From Thraustochytrium sp. TN22 (Eukaryota > Sar > Bigyra > Thraustochytrida > Thraustochytriidae): 64,000 nucleotides of DNA. Every line of letters begins with the position of its first letter. Position 1 is the stretch's first letter. A model generated the notes under the pieces. The model had not been told where the DNA came from. It did no database searches and saw only the letters and a program-made list of their open reading frames with translations. Shown here piece by piece: positions 1-8,503 of the stretch. The stretch covers positions 36,451 to 100,450 of the forward strand of contig JABLUY010000135.1 of assembly GCA_013306675.1 (NCBI GenBank). The letters run 5' to 3'. The position numbers and the translations under genes are program-made.

Positions 1-1
1 G

Positions 2-1211
2 AAGATCGCGGACAACCTGCGCAGTGCCGTGGCCTGGCCCGCCCGTGGGACGGTCAACAAGAACGAGGAGCTGCAGGCCGCGGCCCCGGAGGACGTGCTC
101 ACGACGTCGGGCGGCCAAAACGCTCGGTTGCAGGAGCGCCTGCGTTGTTGCGCGCGTGCGCAATTGTGGAAGCTCATGGTACAGAGCACGCGAGTTGATC
201 TTCAAAGACGCGGATATGACGACACGACTTGGGGCCTTCCGCAGCTTGACGAGGTGTCTAACTTGGGGAGGCCCCCCTCTCAGACCTTCTCGGAGTTTGC
301 CGCCGACGGCATTATCGACGCCAATGATCGGGTGTGCCTGTTGTACGTTGTTCCGAAATCCTCCTTCCGAAATCCTTCCTCAATTGGAGTGGCATGACTG
401 ACCAGACCGCGGGCCGCTACAGAAACGGGAATCGCCAAGTCCCGCTTCACTTAGGCCGTCAGCTTCACGACGGTATGATGTCCAGACTCCGTGCATCGCG
501 CGTTGTCGCGCTTTAGTACGTTTCGTCCAAACGAGTGCCCATATCTGAGCCCAGCCCAACTGACCAGCGCCACCGACGCAGCATCGACGAGACCAATCTC
601 ACCACCAGGTCCTGCGCAAACTTTCTGGGCGAGGTCTTCCAGCTGAAGTCCCTTGTGCATATTGAGTACGTTCGGCGCCACGACGAGCAAGCGCAGTCAA
701 TCTGACATTTGAACTTGCCATGGACAGGATTTACATGTGCACGCTCAGCGATGAGGTCATGAGTGCCATCGCAAAGGCTCTGCCCGCCGGAAACCATCTC
801 AGAACTCTCCGCATCGCCAATTGCAACTGGTCCGGAGGGAGCCATGCCGTGTGGGACAATGTGCTCCAGACGATCGAAACCCGGTGCCTCTTTCTTACGG
901 CACTCGTGTACGTTCACAGTCCGACTTGAAATATCTTCCTGACCACTCACGCCCTGTTTGCGCTTCTCATGATCAGGCTACCCGAATTAGGATCCCGCCG
1001 GGACGAAAATATGTGTAAAGACGTCGTGAAGCGACTGGAGCATCGCCGCGAGGCGCGAGTCAGCAAGGTACAACACGATTCGATCATCGTTTTCAACATG
1101 TATACCTACGAGCTGTTTGCTCGAGGTTACCTCCGCTCGGCGAGGAACTTCGCTAGACTGGCGGCGAGCCAAACGACGGGTAACAGCTCGAACCTCCCGC
1201 ATGACCAGTAA
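2..1211 (+). CDS. 3' part of a five-exon RNI/LRR-like repeat protein (5' end outside window)
   Basis: I assembled this model by hand from exons 2-342, 423-515, 582-665, 728-907 and 977-1211, ending in TAA. Every intron (66-80 nt) begins GTACGT, ends AG and is phase 2, and the joined frame stays open. Internal exons of 93, 84 and 180 nt equal 31, 28 and 60 codons, close to one, one and two ribonuclease-inhibitor-type LRR units. Exon 4 carries an LRTLRIANCNW segment and a later LTALVLPEL segment typical of such repeats. The C-terminus is basic and charged. The gene starts left of the window, so any N-terminal domain is unknown. The intron design matches the LRR gene at 8504. Repeat matches are weak by eye, so the LRR label is tentative, and a decaying gene is possible although no stop interrupts the spliced frame. 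Confidence 0.5.
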
Positions 1212-1409
1212 GGTTCAACACAGTCACCAAAATCACAAGCAGTTGCCGTTTGTCTACATTTGTCTTGACCTCGCGCGCACGGTTAGCGGCAGCCTTCCTT
1301 TCCAGGATGGTGTTTCTGCGCCAGCGCATTTCCTCGGAGAGACGTTGTTATGCATGCGTGGCACGTCGTCCGAGTCTTCAAATAGGCATGGTCATGAGCA
1401 CCGTCTGCA

Positions 1410-2330
1410 TCAGAAGCCACCCATATCATCGTCCTCATCGTCGTCCTCATCGTCACCAGCATCCTGCATGATCTGCTTCTGGGCGTCCATATCAATGGTG
1501 CGCGCGAGGTGCTCGCGCTCTTGACGGGCCTTCTCGCGCGCCTCGTTGCGCTCTCGCTCCTCGCGGTCGCGCGCCTCGTCCTCGGCGCGCTTCCTGCGGG
1601 CCTCGTCCTCCTGTGCCTGCGCGCGGAGCGCCTGGATCTCCCGGGCGCGGTCCTCCTTGATCTTCTTCTCGATCTCCTGCAGCTTGCGCTTGCGCGCGAT
1701 CTGGCCGCGGTGCTGCGCCTGCGCCTCGCCCCACAGGCCCTTGACCTCGCCGGGCGTCATGTGCACGATGCGCGTCAGGCTGCGCGACCGCTGCCGGACC
1801 AGGCCTGCCGGGGGCGACACAGCCCCAAGCCCAGCCCCAGCCCCAGCCCCAGGCGCCGCGTTCGCCGCCGCCGCGTGCAGGCCATCCGCCGCCGCCGCGG
1901 CGCCGGCCCCGTTGGCAGCCAGCGCCGCGTCCGGCGGCGCCTGGTACCTCGCCACGGCCTCCCACGCGCCGTAGTCGCGCACGCGCGTCTTGCCGTCGTC
2001 CGCCTGCGCGCTGGCCTCGGCCTCCTCGGCTTTGCCGGCCCTGTCAGCCTTGGCGTCCTCCTTCTCCCTCTCCTGCCCGGCGTCCTTTTCCTCCTCTTCT
2101 TCCTCGACCGCCGCCGCGGCCTCCTCCTCGCGCGCGCTCCTGTACAGCGGCCGCATGCGCTTCCTCGCGGCGGGCGCCAGCGCCCTGCGCTCGCGCAGCA
2201 GCTTGAGCACCGACAGCGAGCCGCCGCCGCCGCCGCCGCCGCCGCCCTCCGCCGTGCCGCCGCCGCCGCCGCCGCCGCGCGCGGGCGAGGCGCCGCCGCC
2301 CAGCTTCAGCTTCACCTTCAGCTCCGCCAT
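1410..2330 (-). CDS. Charged coiled-coil protein of unknown function
   Basis: 306 aa. The start chosen is ATG at 2330 (MAELKVKLKLGGG); the frame stays open far upstream only because it lies antisense to the neighbouring protease gene. The N-terminus has Gly-rich runs, followed by an acidic run (EEEEEEK), an Ala/Gly-rich linker, and an RSRSLTRIVHMTPGEV segment near the middle. The last third is a long Arg/Glu/Lys/Ala-rich helix (about residues 205-285) with heptad-like spacing, predicted to be a coiled coil. The C-terminus is acidic (DDEDDDEDDD) and ends MGGF. No catalytic motif is visible. Composition suggests a nuclear or RNA/chromatin-associated scaffold, but that is a guess. It is divergent from the protease gene at 2901 across a 570-bp region and convergent with the gene ending at 1211. 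Confidence 0.6.
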   Translation of the reverse strand: MAELKVKLKLGGGASPARGGGGGGGTAEGGGGGGGGGSLSVLKLLRERRALAPAARKRMRPLYRSAREEEAAAAVEEEEEEKDAGQEREKEDAKADRAGKAEEAEASAQADDGKTRVRDYGAWEAVARYQAPPDAALAANGAGAAAAADGLHAAAANAAPGAGAGAGLGAVSPPAGLVRQRSRSLTRIVHMTPGEVKGLWGEAQAQHRGQIARKRKLQEIEKKIKEDRAREIQALRAQAQEDEARRKRAEDEARDREERERNEAREKARQEREHLARTIDMDAQKQIMQDAGDDEDDDEDDDMGGF

Positions 2331-2331
2331 G

Positions 2332-2365
<34 letters not shown>

Positions 2366-2900
2366 GCGCGCCCGCGCCCGCGCCCGCGCGCTCTGCGCTC
2401 GCGCTCTGCTGCGCCGCCGCCGCCGCCGCCGCCGCGCCGCGCCCGCGCGCCCCCGCGGCGGCGGGCGGCGGGTCCCGTATCCGGCGCGCGGCGCCCCCCC
2501 GGCGCCGGGCGCGAGCAGGCGCGGGCGCGGCGGCGGCGCCGGATACGGGACTTGCGCGCGCGGCGCGCCGCCGCGCGCGCGGGCTTGGCGCGCCTGCGGA
2601 TGCGGAGCAGGGCGGCGTGGAGGATCTCAGGATCCCGCGCGGCGTGGTCCCTAGCCAGCCGGAGCGCCGCGGCATCGCCGAGGAGCAGAGCCCGCCACGA
2701 GGGGCCGAGGCGCGCGACGCCCGCGTCGGCGGCGCCGACGTCTCCGAGAGCCCGGGCTTGCGTTCCTTTCTGAGCGCCAGGGCGCCAGGCGGTTGGGCGC
2801 GTTCCGGCGAGGCCGCGGCAGAGCGCGAACGGCGGCGGCGGCGCGGGCGGCGCGGCGCGGCGCGGCGCGGCGCGCGGCAGGCAGGCAGAGGCGAGGCGCG
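2331..2900. promoter_or_regulatory. Divergent promoter region between coiled-coil gene and Nma111-like gene
   Basis: These 570 bp separate two divergent start codons (2330 minus, 2901 plus) and should hold both promoters. The sequence is extremely GC-rich with CGC/GCC runs. Its only clear structure is the 16-bp inverted repeat at 2472-2551. I saw no convincing TATA box. ORFs on both strands run through it without stops, an expected effect of composition. Confidence 0.5.
2472..2551. repeat. Perfect 16-bp inverted repeat, arms 48 bp apart
   Basis: Left arm GTCCCGTATCCGGCGC (2472-2487) is exactly matched by its reverse complement at 2536-2551. The arms flank a 48-bp GC-rich centre and sit roughly midway between two divergent starts. 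The arms include a TAT/ATA core, so they are not just generic GC palindromes. It could be a paired protein-binding site or a hairpin. Confidence 0.75.
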
Positions 2901-5813
2901 ATGGCGGAGGCTGCGCGCGGGCTGCGCGCGGCGAGCGAAGGCGGCGAGTCGACGGCGAGAGGGTCGTTCGCGGAGGCGATTTCGAAAGTGGCGCCCGCGG
3001 TGGTGGTGCTGCGCGTGAACGACGTGCGCGCGTTCGACGGGGAGGGGAGAGGGTGCTCGAGCGCGACCGGGTTCGTGGTGGACCGCGAGAAGGGGCTCAT
3101 CCTCACCAACAGGCACGTGGTCTCGTGCGGCCCCGTGCGCGCCGACGCGACCTTTCTCAGCAAGGAGGAGGTGGAGCTCAAGGCGATCTTCCGAGACCCG
3201 GTGCACGACTACGGCATCTTCCAGTTCGACCCCAAGGAGGTCAAGTTCCAGGAGGTCGTCGAGGTGCCGCTGGCGCCAGAGCGCGCCGAGGTCGGCCTCG
3301 AGGTGCGCCTCCTGGGCAACGACGCCGGCGAGAAGCTGTCCATCCTGTCCGGCACGCTGGCGCGCCTGGACCGCGAGGCGCCTCACTACGGGTCGCGCGA
3401 GTACAATGACCACAACACCTTCTACTACGCGGCGGCCAGCTCCACGTCGGGCGGCTCCAGCGGGTCGCCCGTCATCGACGCCGAGGGCTACGCCGTGGCG
3501 CTCAACGCCGGCGGCAAGGACAAGGCGGCCTCCAGCTTCTACCTGCCGCTGGACCGCGTCACGCGCGCGCTCGCCTACCTGCGCCGCGGCGAGACCGTGC
3601 CGCGCCGCACGCTGCAGACCATCTTCCGCCACCAGGCCTTCACCGAGACGCTGCGCCTCGGCCTCACGCGCGACATGGAGTCGGAGATCCGGGCGGCCTT
3701 CCCCAAGGCCACCGGCCTGCTCGTCGCGGACCAGGTTGTCCCGGGCGGGCCCGGCGCGCGCGCTGGCGTGCTGCCGGGCGACATCCTGCTGCGCCTCAAC
3801 GGCGACCTCATCCACGAGTTCCTCCCGCTCGAGGAGACGCTCGACGACGCCGGCGACCAGACCGTGCAGCTCACGCTGCGCCGCGGCAACGAGGACATCG
3901 TCGTGGACGTCGCCACGGACGACCTCCACGCGCTCACGCCCAGCTCCTACCTCGAGCTCTCCGGCGCCATCATCCACCCGCTTTCCTACACGCAGGCCAT
4001 CAACAACTCGCTGCCGGCGGGCTCCGTCTACATCGCGTCGTCCGGCTTCATGCTGGGCCGCGCCAACGTGCCGTGGAACGCCATCATCCTCGCCGTGGGC
4101 GATGAGCAGACGCCCGACATCGAGACCTTCGAAAGCGTCATTAGCAAGTACCCGGACATGAGCAACGTATCCATCCGCTACGCGCAGGTCACGCACCGCC
4201 ACCACGAGCTCGTGCGCTCCATCTCCGTCGACCGCACCTGGTTCGTCTGGCGCTGCGCGCAGCGCTGCGACCGCGACGGCGTCTGGCACTACCGCGACCT
4301 CCCGCCGCCCTCGCACGGCCCGCGCGCCGACGTGCACAGCGTGCACGTGGCCGACCCGAGCCGCGCCGGCCTCGTCATGGTCTCCTGCGACGTGCCCTAC
4401 CTGGCGGATGGCATTCCCTGCTCCAATATGTACGGGACCGGCACCGTGGTGGACGCGGTCAACGGCCTCGTCATCGCCGACAGGAACACCGTGCCCAACG
4501 CGCTCTGCAACGTCAACATCACGTTTTGCGGCACCGTCGAGATCCCGGCGCGCGTGCTCCTCGTGCACCCAGTGGAGAACTTTAGCATTGTGCAGTACGA
4601 CCCGGCGCTTCTCCAGGTTGACGCACCGGAGGCGGCTTCCGCCACCGCCACCAGCGGCGGCGGCGGCGACGGCGGCGGCGACGGCGAGGCCGCCCCGCCG
4701 CAGCGCCCCTTCGACGCCCAGTTCGAGCTCTCGCCGCACCGCCTCAAGGCGGGCGACGAGACCACCTTCGCCGGCCTCTCGCACCAGATGACCTCGGTCG
4801 GCCAGCAGTGCAAGGTCACCAACGTCGAACGCCTCCTCTTCTCCATGACCAGCCCGCCGCGCTTCACCGCGCCCAACCAGCTCGTCATCCACGTCGACAA
4901 GCTCGTCTCCAACGTCGGCGGCGTCCTGCTCGACTCCGACAACCGCGTCCAGGCCTTTTGGTGGTCCTTTTCCTACCAGTCCTCCACGCACAAGGACAAG
5001 GAGACCTTTGTCGGCGTCGCCGCCGACACCGTCTTCGAGACCGTTGCCCTGCTACAGCGCGACAACTGCCGCGCACCCAGCCTGCTCCCCACGCTCGCGC
5101 TCGACTGCCTTGTCACGCCCATTTCCAAGGCACGCGCCGGCATGGGCCTTTCCAATGAGCGCGTGCGCCAGTTCGCCAGCCGCCCCGAGGCGCGTAACCA
5201 GGTGCTCACCGTGCGTTCCGTGCACGCGCGATCGCGCTCCGCCAAACTCCTCCGCGCCGGCGACATCATCCTCGAGGTCGAAGGCCAGATCATGCCGACC
5301 TTTCGCTCCATCCACAGCGCCGTTGTGACGTGCGCCAACGAGCAGAACCACACCCCGGACCGCCCGGCCAAACTCGACGTCACCATTCTGCGCGACCTGC
5401 ACGAGCACACCGTCAGTGTGCCCGTCTCCGAGCTGTCTTATATCGGGACCTCGCGTCTCATCATCTTCGCCGGCATGTTTTTGCAGGAGCCGCACCCCTC
5501 GGTCGACTTTCGCGGCTTCGTCCCCGGCACTGAGGTCTATTGCAGCCGCTGGTTCTACGGCTCTCCGGCCCACAAGTACGAGCTCAAGGCCACCCACTTC
5601 GTTCTCGGCGTCAACGAGCACGACACGCCCACGCTCGACGCCTTCATTGCCGTCGTGCGCGACCTCAAGGACGGTGACTTCATTCGCATTCGCACCATCT
5701 CCCTCAAGGAAAAGAAGCGCGTCTTCACGCTCAAGCTCGACTACCACTATTGGCCCACGCTCGACCTGACGCGCGACCCAGACACCTGCAAGTGGGCTCT
5801 CCGATCTGACTAA
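2901..5813 (+). CDS. NMA111: Nma111/Deg7-type serine protease with PDZ domains
   Basis: 970 aa, close to yeast Nma111 (997 aa). These are HtrA-family (S1C) proteases with a doubled protease-PDZ plan: nuclear and pro-apoptotic in yeast, Deg7 in plants. The start is the first ATG (2901, MAEAARGL); no ATG lies upstream in frame. The first protease domain (about residues 20-235) has the full triad: His72 in TNRHVV, Asp103 in VHDYGIF and Ser187 in GSSGSP. A PDZ domain follows (about 265-335, PGDILLRLNG). The second protease-like domain (about 495-690) is degenerate: the His position reads ADRNTV and the Asp position VENFSIV, and no GxSxG is seen. Two PDZ-like regions end the protein (about 765-840 and 850-965). 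There is no signal peptide or membrane segment. This matches the known family pattern of one live and one dead protease half. Confidence 0.9.
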   Translation: MAEAARGLRAASEGGESTARGSFAEAISKVAPAVVVLRVNDVRAFDGEGRGCSSATGFVVDREKGLILTNRHVVSCGPVRADATFLSKEEVELKAIFRDPVHDYGIFQFDPKEVKFQEVVEVPLAPERAEVGLEVRLLGNDAGEKLSILSGTLARLDREAPHYGSREYNDHNTFYYAAASSTSGGSSGSPVIDAEGYAVALNAGGKDKAASSFYLPLDRVTRALAYLRRGETVPRRTLQTIFRHQAFTETLRLGLTRDMESEIRAAFPKATGLLVADQVVPGGPGARAGVLPGDILLRLNGDLIHEFLPLEETLDDAGDQTVQLTLRRGNEDIVVDVATDDLHALTPSSYLELSGAIIHPLSYTQAINNSLPAGSVYIASSGFMLGRANVPWNAIILAVGDEQTPDIETFESVISKYPDMSNVSIRYAQVTHRHHELVRSISVDRTWFVWRCAQRCDRDGVWHYRDLPPPSHGPRADVHSVHVADPSRAGLVMVSCDVPYLADGIPCSNMYGTGTVVDAVNGLVIADRNTVPNALCNVNITFCGTVEIPARVLLVHPVENFSIVQYDPALLQVDAPEAASATATSGGGGDGGGDGEAAPPQRPFDAQFELSPHRLKAGDETTFAGLSHQMTSVGQQCKVTNVERLLFSMTSPPRFTAPNQLVIHVDKLVSNVGGVLLDSDNRVQAFWWSFSYQSSTHKDKETFVGVAADTVFETVALLQRDNCRAPSLLPTLALDCLVTPISKARAGMGLSNERVRQFASRPEARNQVLTVRSVHARSRSAKLLRAGDIILEVEGQIMPTFRSIHSAVVTCANEQNHTPDRPAKLDVTILRDLHEHTVSVPVSELSYIGTSRLIIFAGMFLQEPHPSVDFRGFVPGTEVYCSRWFYGSPAHKYELKATHFVLGVNEHDTPTLDAFIAVVRDLKDGDFIRIRTISLKEKKRVFTLKLDYHYWPTLDLTRDPDTCKWALRSD

Positions 5814-6114
5814 ACTGCGCCGCCACACATACACACACACATACACACACCATGCGACATCAGATTGCTCGCGTTTGGCACGCGAGAAGGACTTCGTGTT
5901 TTAGCTAAAGTAGAGGTATCAGCAAAGCCAGCCGGCTGGCTATCTGGCTGAGCCACTCACCTACCCTGAAGCTAGGTCGGTAAGGGTTAGTGGTGGTGGT
6001 AACTAAGGTAAGGTAGAATACACCGTCGTCGTTGCCGCTGCAATGCATCGCATTGGTACACTGCAGCATACTGCACCTGTTCCCGCGTCGGATGGCGCGA
6101 TTGGACACGTCAAA
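5814..6114. other. Convergent intergenic region with CA-rich tract
   Basis: These 301 bp lie between the 3' ends of the Nma111-like gene (+) and the glucosidase II beta-like gene (-). A (CA)n/(ACAC)-type tract lies at 5823-5850. GGTAAGG/GTTAGTGGTGG simple sequence lies near 5975-6015. It probably holds both 3' UTRs. No gene is seen. Confidence 0.5.
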
Positions 6115-7398
6115 TCACAGCAAGCGCTCAAACTCTAGAGCACAGCCAAAGGGGCCGGCCACCCACAGCTCGTACACGCATGTGGAGGGCTCTGCAATGC
6201 GCAACAGCGAGACTTTATCGTCGCACTCAAAGTGAAGTGACGCGCTTCGCTTCTTCATGTTCGGACACAGCTCGCCGGCCCCGAGGAAGAGAGTCCTACT
6301 CGCCGCATTCCAGTGGCCAGTGGCGCCGCCCTTACCCACGCGCACAGAGCGCCCGCGGCGTCCGCCTGCTGGGCGCTGCACGAGCTCGCCGCCCTTGTCT
6401 ACAGAGAGTGCATACGTGGTCCCATCCGAGTCGGTCAGGGTGAGGTCCGTGCGCGGCGACCCGAGCGCGAACGCGAGGTCCTCGTCCGACACCAACCCAG
6501 TCCTGAGCAGTGCTCGCGCCGTCGACCCGCCGGCACGTAGAAAGGCCTGCGCGACGCGCCGGCCCTGCGCCTCGCGCGCGCGCTCATGATCGCGCGCCGC
6601 CACAAGCTGAGCGCAATCGTCCTTGCACTGCCCTCTATTGGGGCCCTCGTCGATACCGTCGCAGCAGTCGCATACGCCGTCTTGGACCCGAGAGCTCGGC
6701 AGCCAGCGGTCGTCCGCCTCGCCGCAGTAAAACAGCGGCTCGTCCGTCGTCTGCCCGGCACATGCCGCCGTCCCTGGCTCGTCGAACCCGCTCCCGGGGC
6801 AATCGCAGTACCCGTCGTTGATATGAAAGTGCCGCAAGGGTGCGTGCCGGTTCGTGGCCGCCGCCAAGGCCGCGTGCAGATGCACGGGCGCCTCGGGCAG
6901 GAGCGCCGGGCTCTGGCCAGCTTCCGGGCACCGGAACGAGCGCCGCTGGCCCACGAGAAAGCGCCGCGGGTCCTCAGGCGTCGTGCCGGCCACGAACGCC
7001 AGCTTGAAGCTCCCTTCAAAGCCCGTCTCGCCGCGCAGCCGCGCTGGCATCACCACCTCGGCCACGACCACGTCGTCGTCCTCGTCTTCCTGCTCCGCCT
7101 CCGCGCTCGGCGCCAGGTCCTCGCGGTCCAGCGCAGCCTGGTCGGCCACGGGTCCGAGCGGAGCGGCGCGCCCCAGGTCTTCCTCGCCGGGCGGGCCCTG
7201 CAGCGCCGCGAGCGACGCGAGCGACGCGAGCAGCAGCAGCAGCGCCGCCGCGGCCTTGGCGCCGCGCCCGCCGCCGCGCACGGCCGCCGCCGCGCGCAGC
7301 GCCAGCCGCCGGCACCGCCGCCGCGCCAGGCTCTTGTCCGCGGCGTCCTCGCCCAGCCCGCGCCACGCGCCGGCCTCGCCGCCGCCGCGCCGCCGCAT
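6115..7398 (-). CDS. PRKCSH: Glucosidase II beta subunit-like protein (PRKCSH family), membrane-anchored form
   Basis: 427 aa, start ATG at 7398. In this family the beta subunit holds glucosidase II in the ER and recognises N-glycan mannose. A basic N-terminus precedes a hydrophobic run (about residues 49-66, AAAALLLLLASLASLAAL), probably a signal anchor. The conserved N-terminal cysteine-rich module follows, with INDGYCDCPGSGFDEPG and VQDGVCDCCDGIDE, two calcium-binding LDLa-like units diagnostic of the family. The C-terminal third resembles an MRH lectin domain (GHWN, a late CDDKVSLL and a cysteine before ELW). It is shorter than animal proteins (about 530 aa), lacks the long acidic middle, and has no HDEL-type tail (it ends LEFERLL). 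ER retention would therefore rely on the anchor or on the alpha subunit. A non-catalytic PRKCSH-like paralogue is the alternative. Confidence 0.8.
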   Translation of the reverse strand: MRRRGGGEAGAWRGLGEDAADKSLARRRCRRLALRAAAAVRGGGRGAKAAAALLLLLASLASLAALQGPPGEEDLGRAAPLGPVADQAALDREDLAPSAEAEQEDEDDDVVVAEVVMPARLRGETGFEGSFKLAFVAGTTPEDPRRFLVGQRRSFRCPEAGQSPALLPEAPVHLHAALAAATNRHAPLRHFHINDGYCDCPGSGFDEPGTAACAGQTTDEPLFYCGEADDRWLPSSRVQDGVCDCCDGIDEGPNRGQCKDDCAQLVAARDHERAREAQGRRVAQAFLRAGGSTARALLRTGLVSDEDLAFALGSPRTDLTLTDSDGTTYALSVDKGGELVQRPAGGRRGRSVRVGKGGATGHWNAASRTLFLGAGELCPNMKKRSASLHFECDDKVSLLRIAEPSTCVYELWVAGPFGCALEFERLL

Positions 7399-8503
7399 CG
7401 CGCCGCGCGCGGCTCTGCTCGGCTCTGCTCCGGCGCGCTCCGGCCTCCAAGTCGGCAGGCGCCCGGCCTAGTAGAGTCTCATCATCCCGGCTCGCGCTCG
7501 CGGAGCCCGCGCTGCGCGTCTGGCAGCGCCGCGGCGGCGCTCCGGGTCGACGTCTCGGTCTCCTCGACTCTGGCTAGCTCTGGCTGATCTGACGGTGGGT
7601 CAAGCCGTGCTTGCAATGCCAGCCTGAGTTTAGTCTAGTCGCGCCGCGGTGCTGCGATCATCTCCGAGGCACTGACTCACTGTGAGGTGCCACAGCTCGC
7701 TGACTGTGAGATCACCGAGTGTCCGCGAGATTGGGAGATTGCCACGGGCGCTGCAGTGCACGGGGTCACCGAGGCAGGTGTGGAGGAGGCCGGCCGCGGC
7801 GTCAGCAACTGGCCGCTGCTGACGACGATCGTTGGGGTTCCGGAGCGGGAAGGACTCGGAGGCGACGCACCGAGTTTCCAGCGCGGCGGCCCGCCCGGCC
7901 CCGGGCCCTGGCTGGTTGCGGCCCTCGCGGTGGCCCACGGATTGGACTTCTGGGCAATCCTCGCGTGCGTGGAAAAGGCAAGCGGCGCGTGATCAGCCTT
8001 GGCGGCTGCTGTGCTTGCTTCCCCTGGGCGGAGCTAGCTACTAGCTAGAGGTCTGTCCCACTGCAGGAGGCGAAGTGGAGCCCATCACTCTTGCAGTGCT
8101 GCAAGCCGAGGGATGTACCACCACGTGCTGACTGACTCATGTGAACGGAATCCCTGGCTCGCAGAGCCACCGTCAGCGGCTGACGGTCACGAAGATGGGC
8201 TCGAGCGAGGGAATCATGTCGACAGGGCAGCCTGGCACAGCAGCGTGCCAGTGGCAGCCAGCGCGTGTGCGTCTACCTGAGCTAGCCTAAATGGCCATGA
8301 GCAGGCTGAAGGGCAGAGCCACTGGTTGTAGGCCTTGCCTCTAGCTAGCTAGCTAGCCAGAGCTCTAAGAGCTAGGCTAGCTACTAGTAGCTCTAGCTAG
8401 CTAGAAAGCTAGGGCACGCCTTTGCAAAAGCTGCAGCGCAGCAGACTCGGAATTCGCGAGGCGAGGCATTGCTCAAGCGGACTGACAAGGCAAGAGAGGC
8501 AAG
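7399..8503. other. 1.1-kb divergent intergenic region with CTAG-rich repeats
   Basis: This lies between divergent starts at 7398 (-) and 8504 (+). I see no ORF with coding character. CTAG/GCTAGCTA repeats occur at 8030-8050 and densely at 8337-8412. Several short CTGACTCA/GACTGACTCA-like words occur near 7675-7710 and 8128. It must contain both promoters. Confidence 0.4.
8337..8412. repeat. (CTAG)n-rich simple repeat
   Basis: Overlapping GCTAGCTAGCTAG and AGCTAGCTA words fill this stretch about 90 bp upstream of the LRR gene start. Smaller copies lie near 8035 and at 38745-38758. The tetranucleotide is self-complementary, so the tract can fold into many short hairpins. Confidence 0.7.

Noticed and set aside
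2331-4991. Upstream part of a 1193-codon minus-strand ORF opposite the Nma111-like gene
   Set aside because: It is the antisense shadow of a gene with clear family motifs. Only the part below 2330 is unique and begins with its own ATG.
8337-8412. Possible structured RNA from the CTAG repeats
   Set aside because: Any (CTAG)n tract folds on paper because the unit is self-complementary; no tRNA or other RNA consensus is present.
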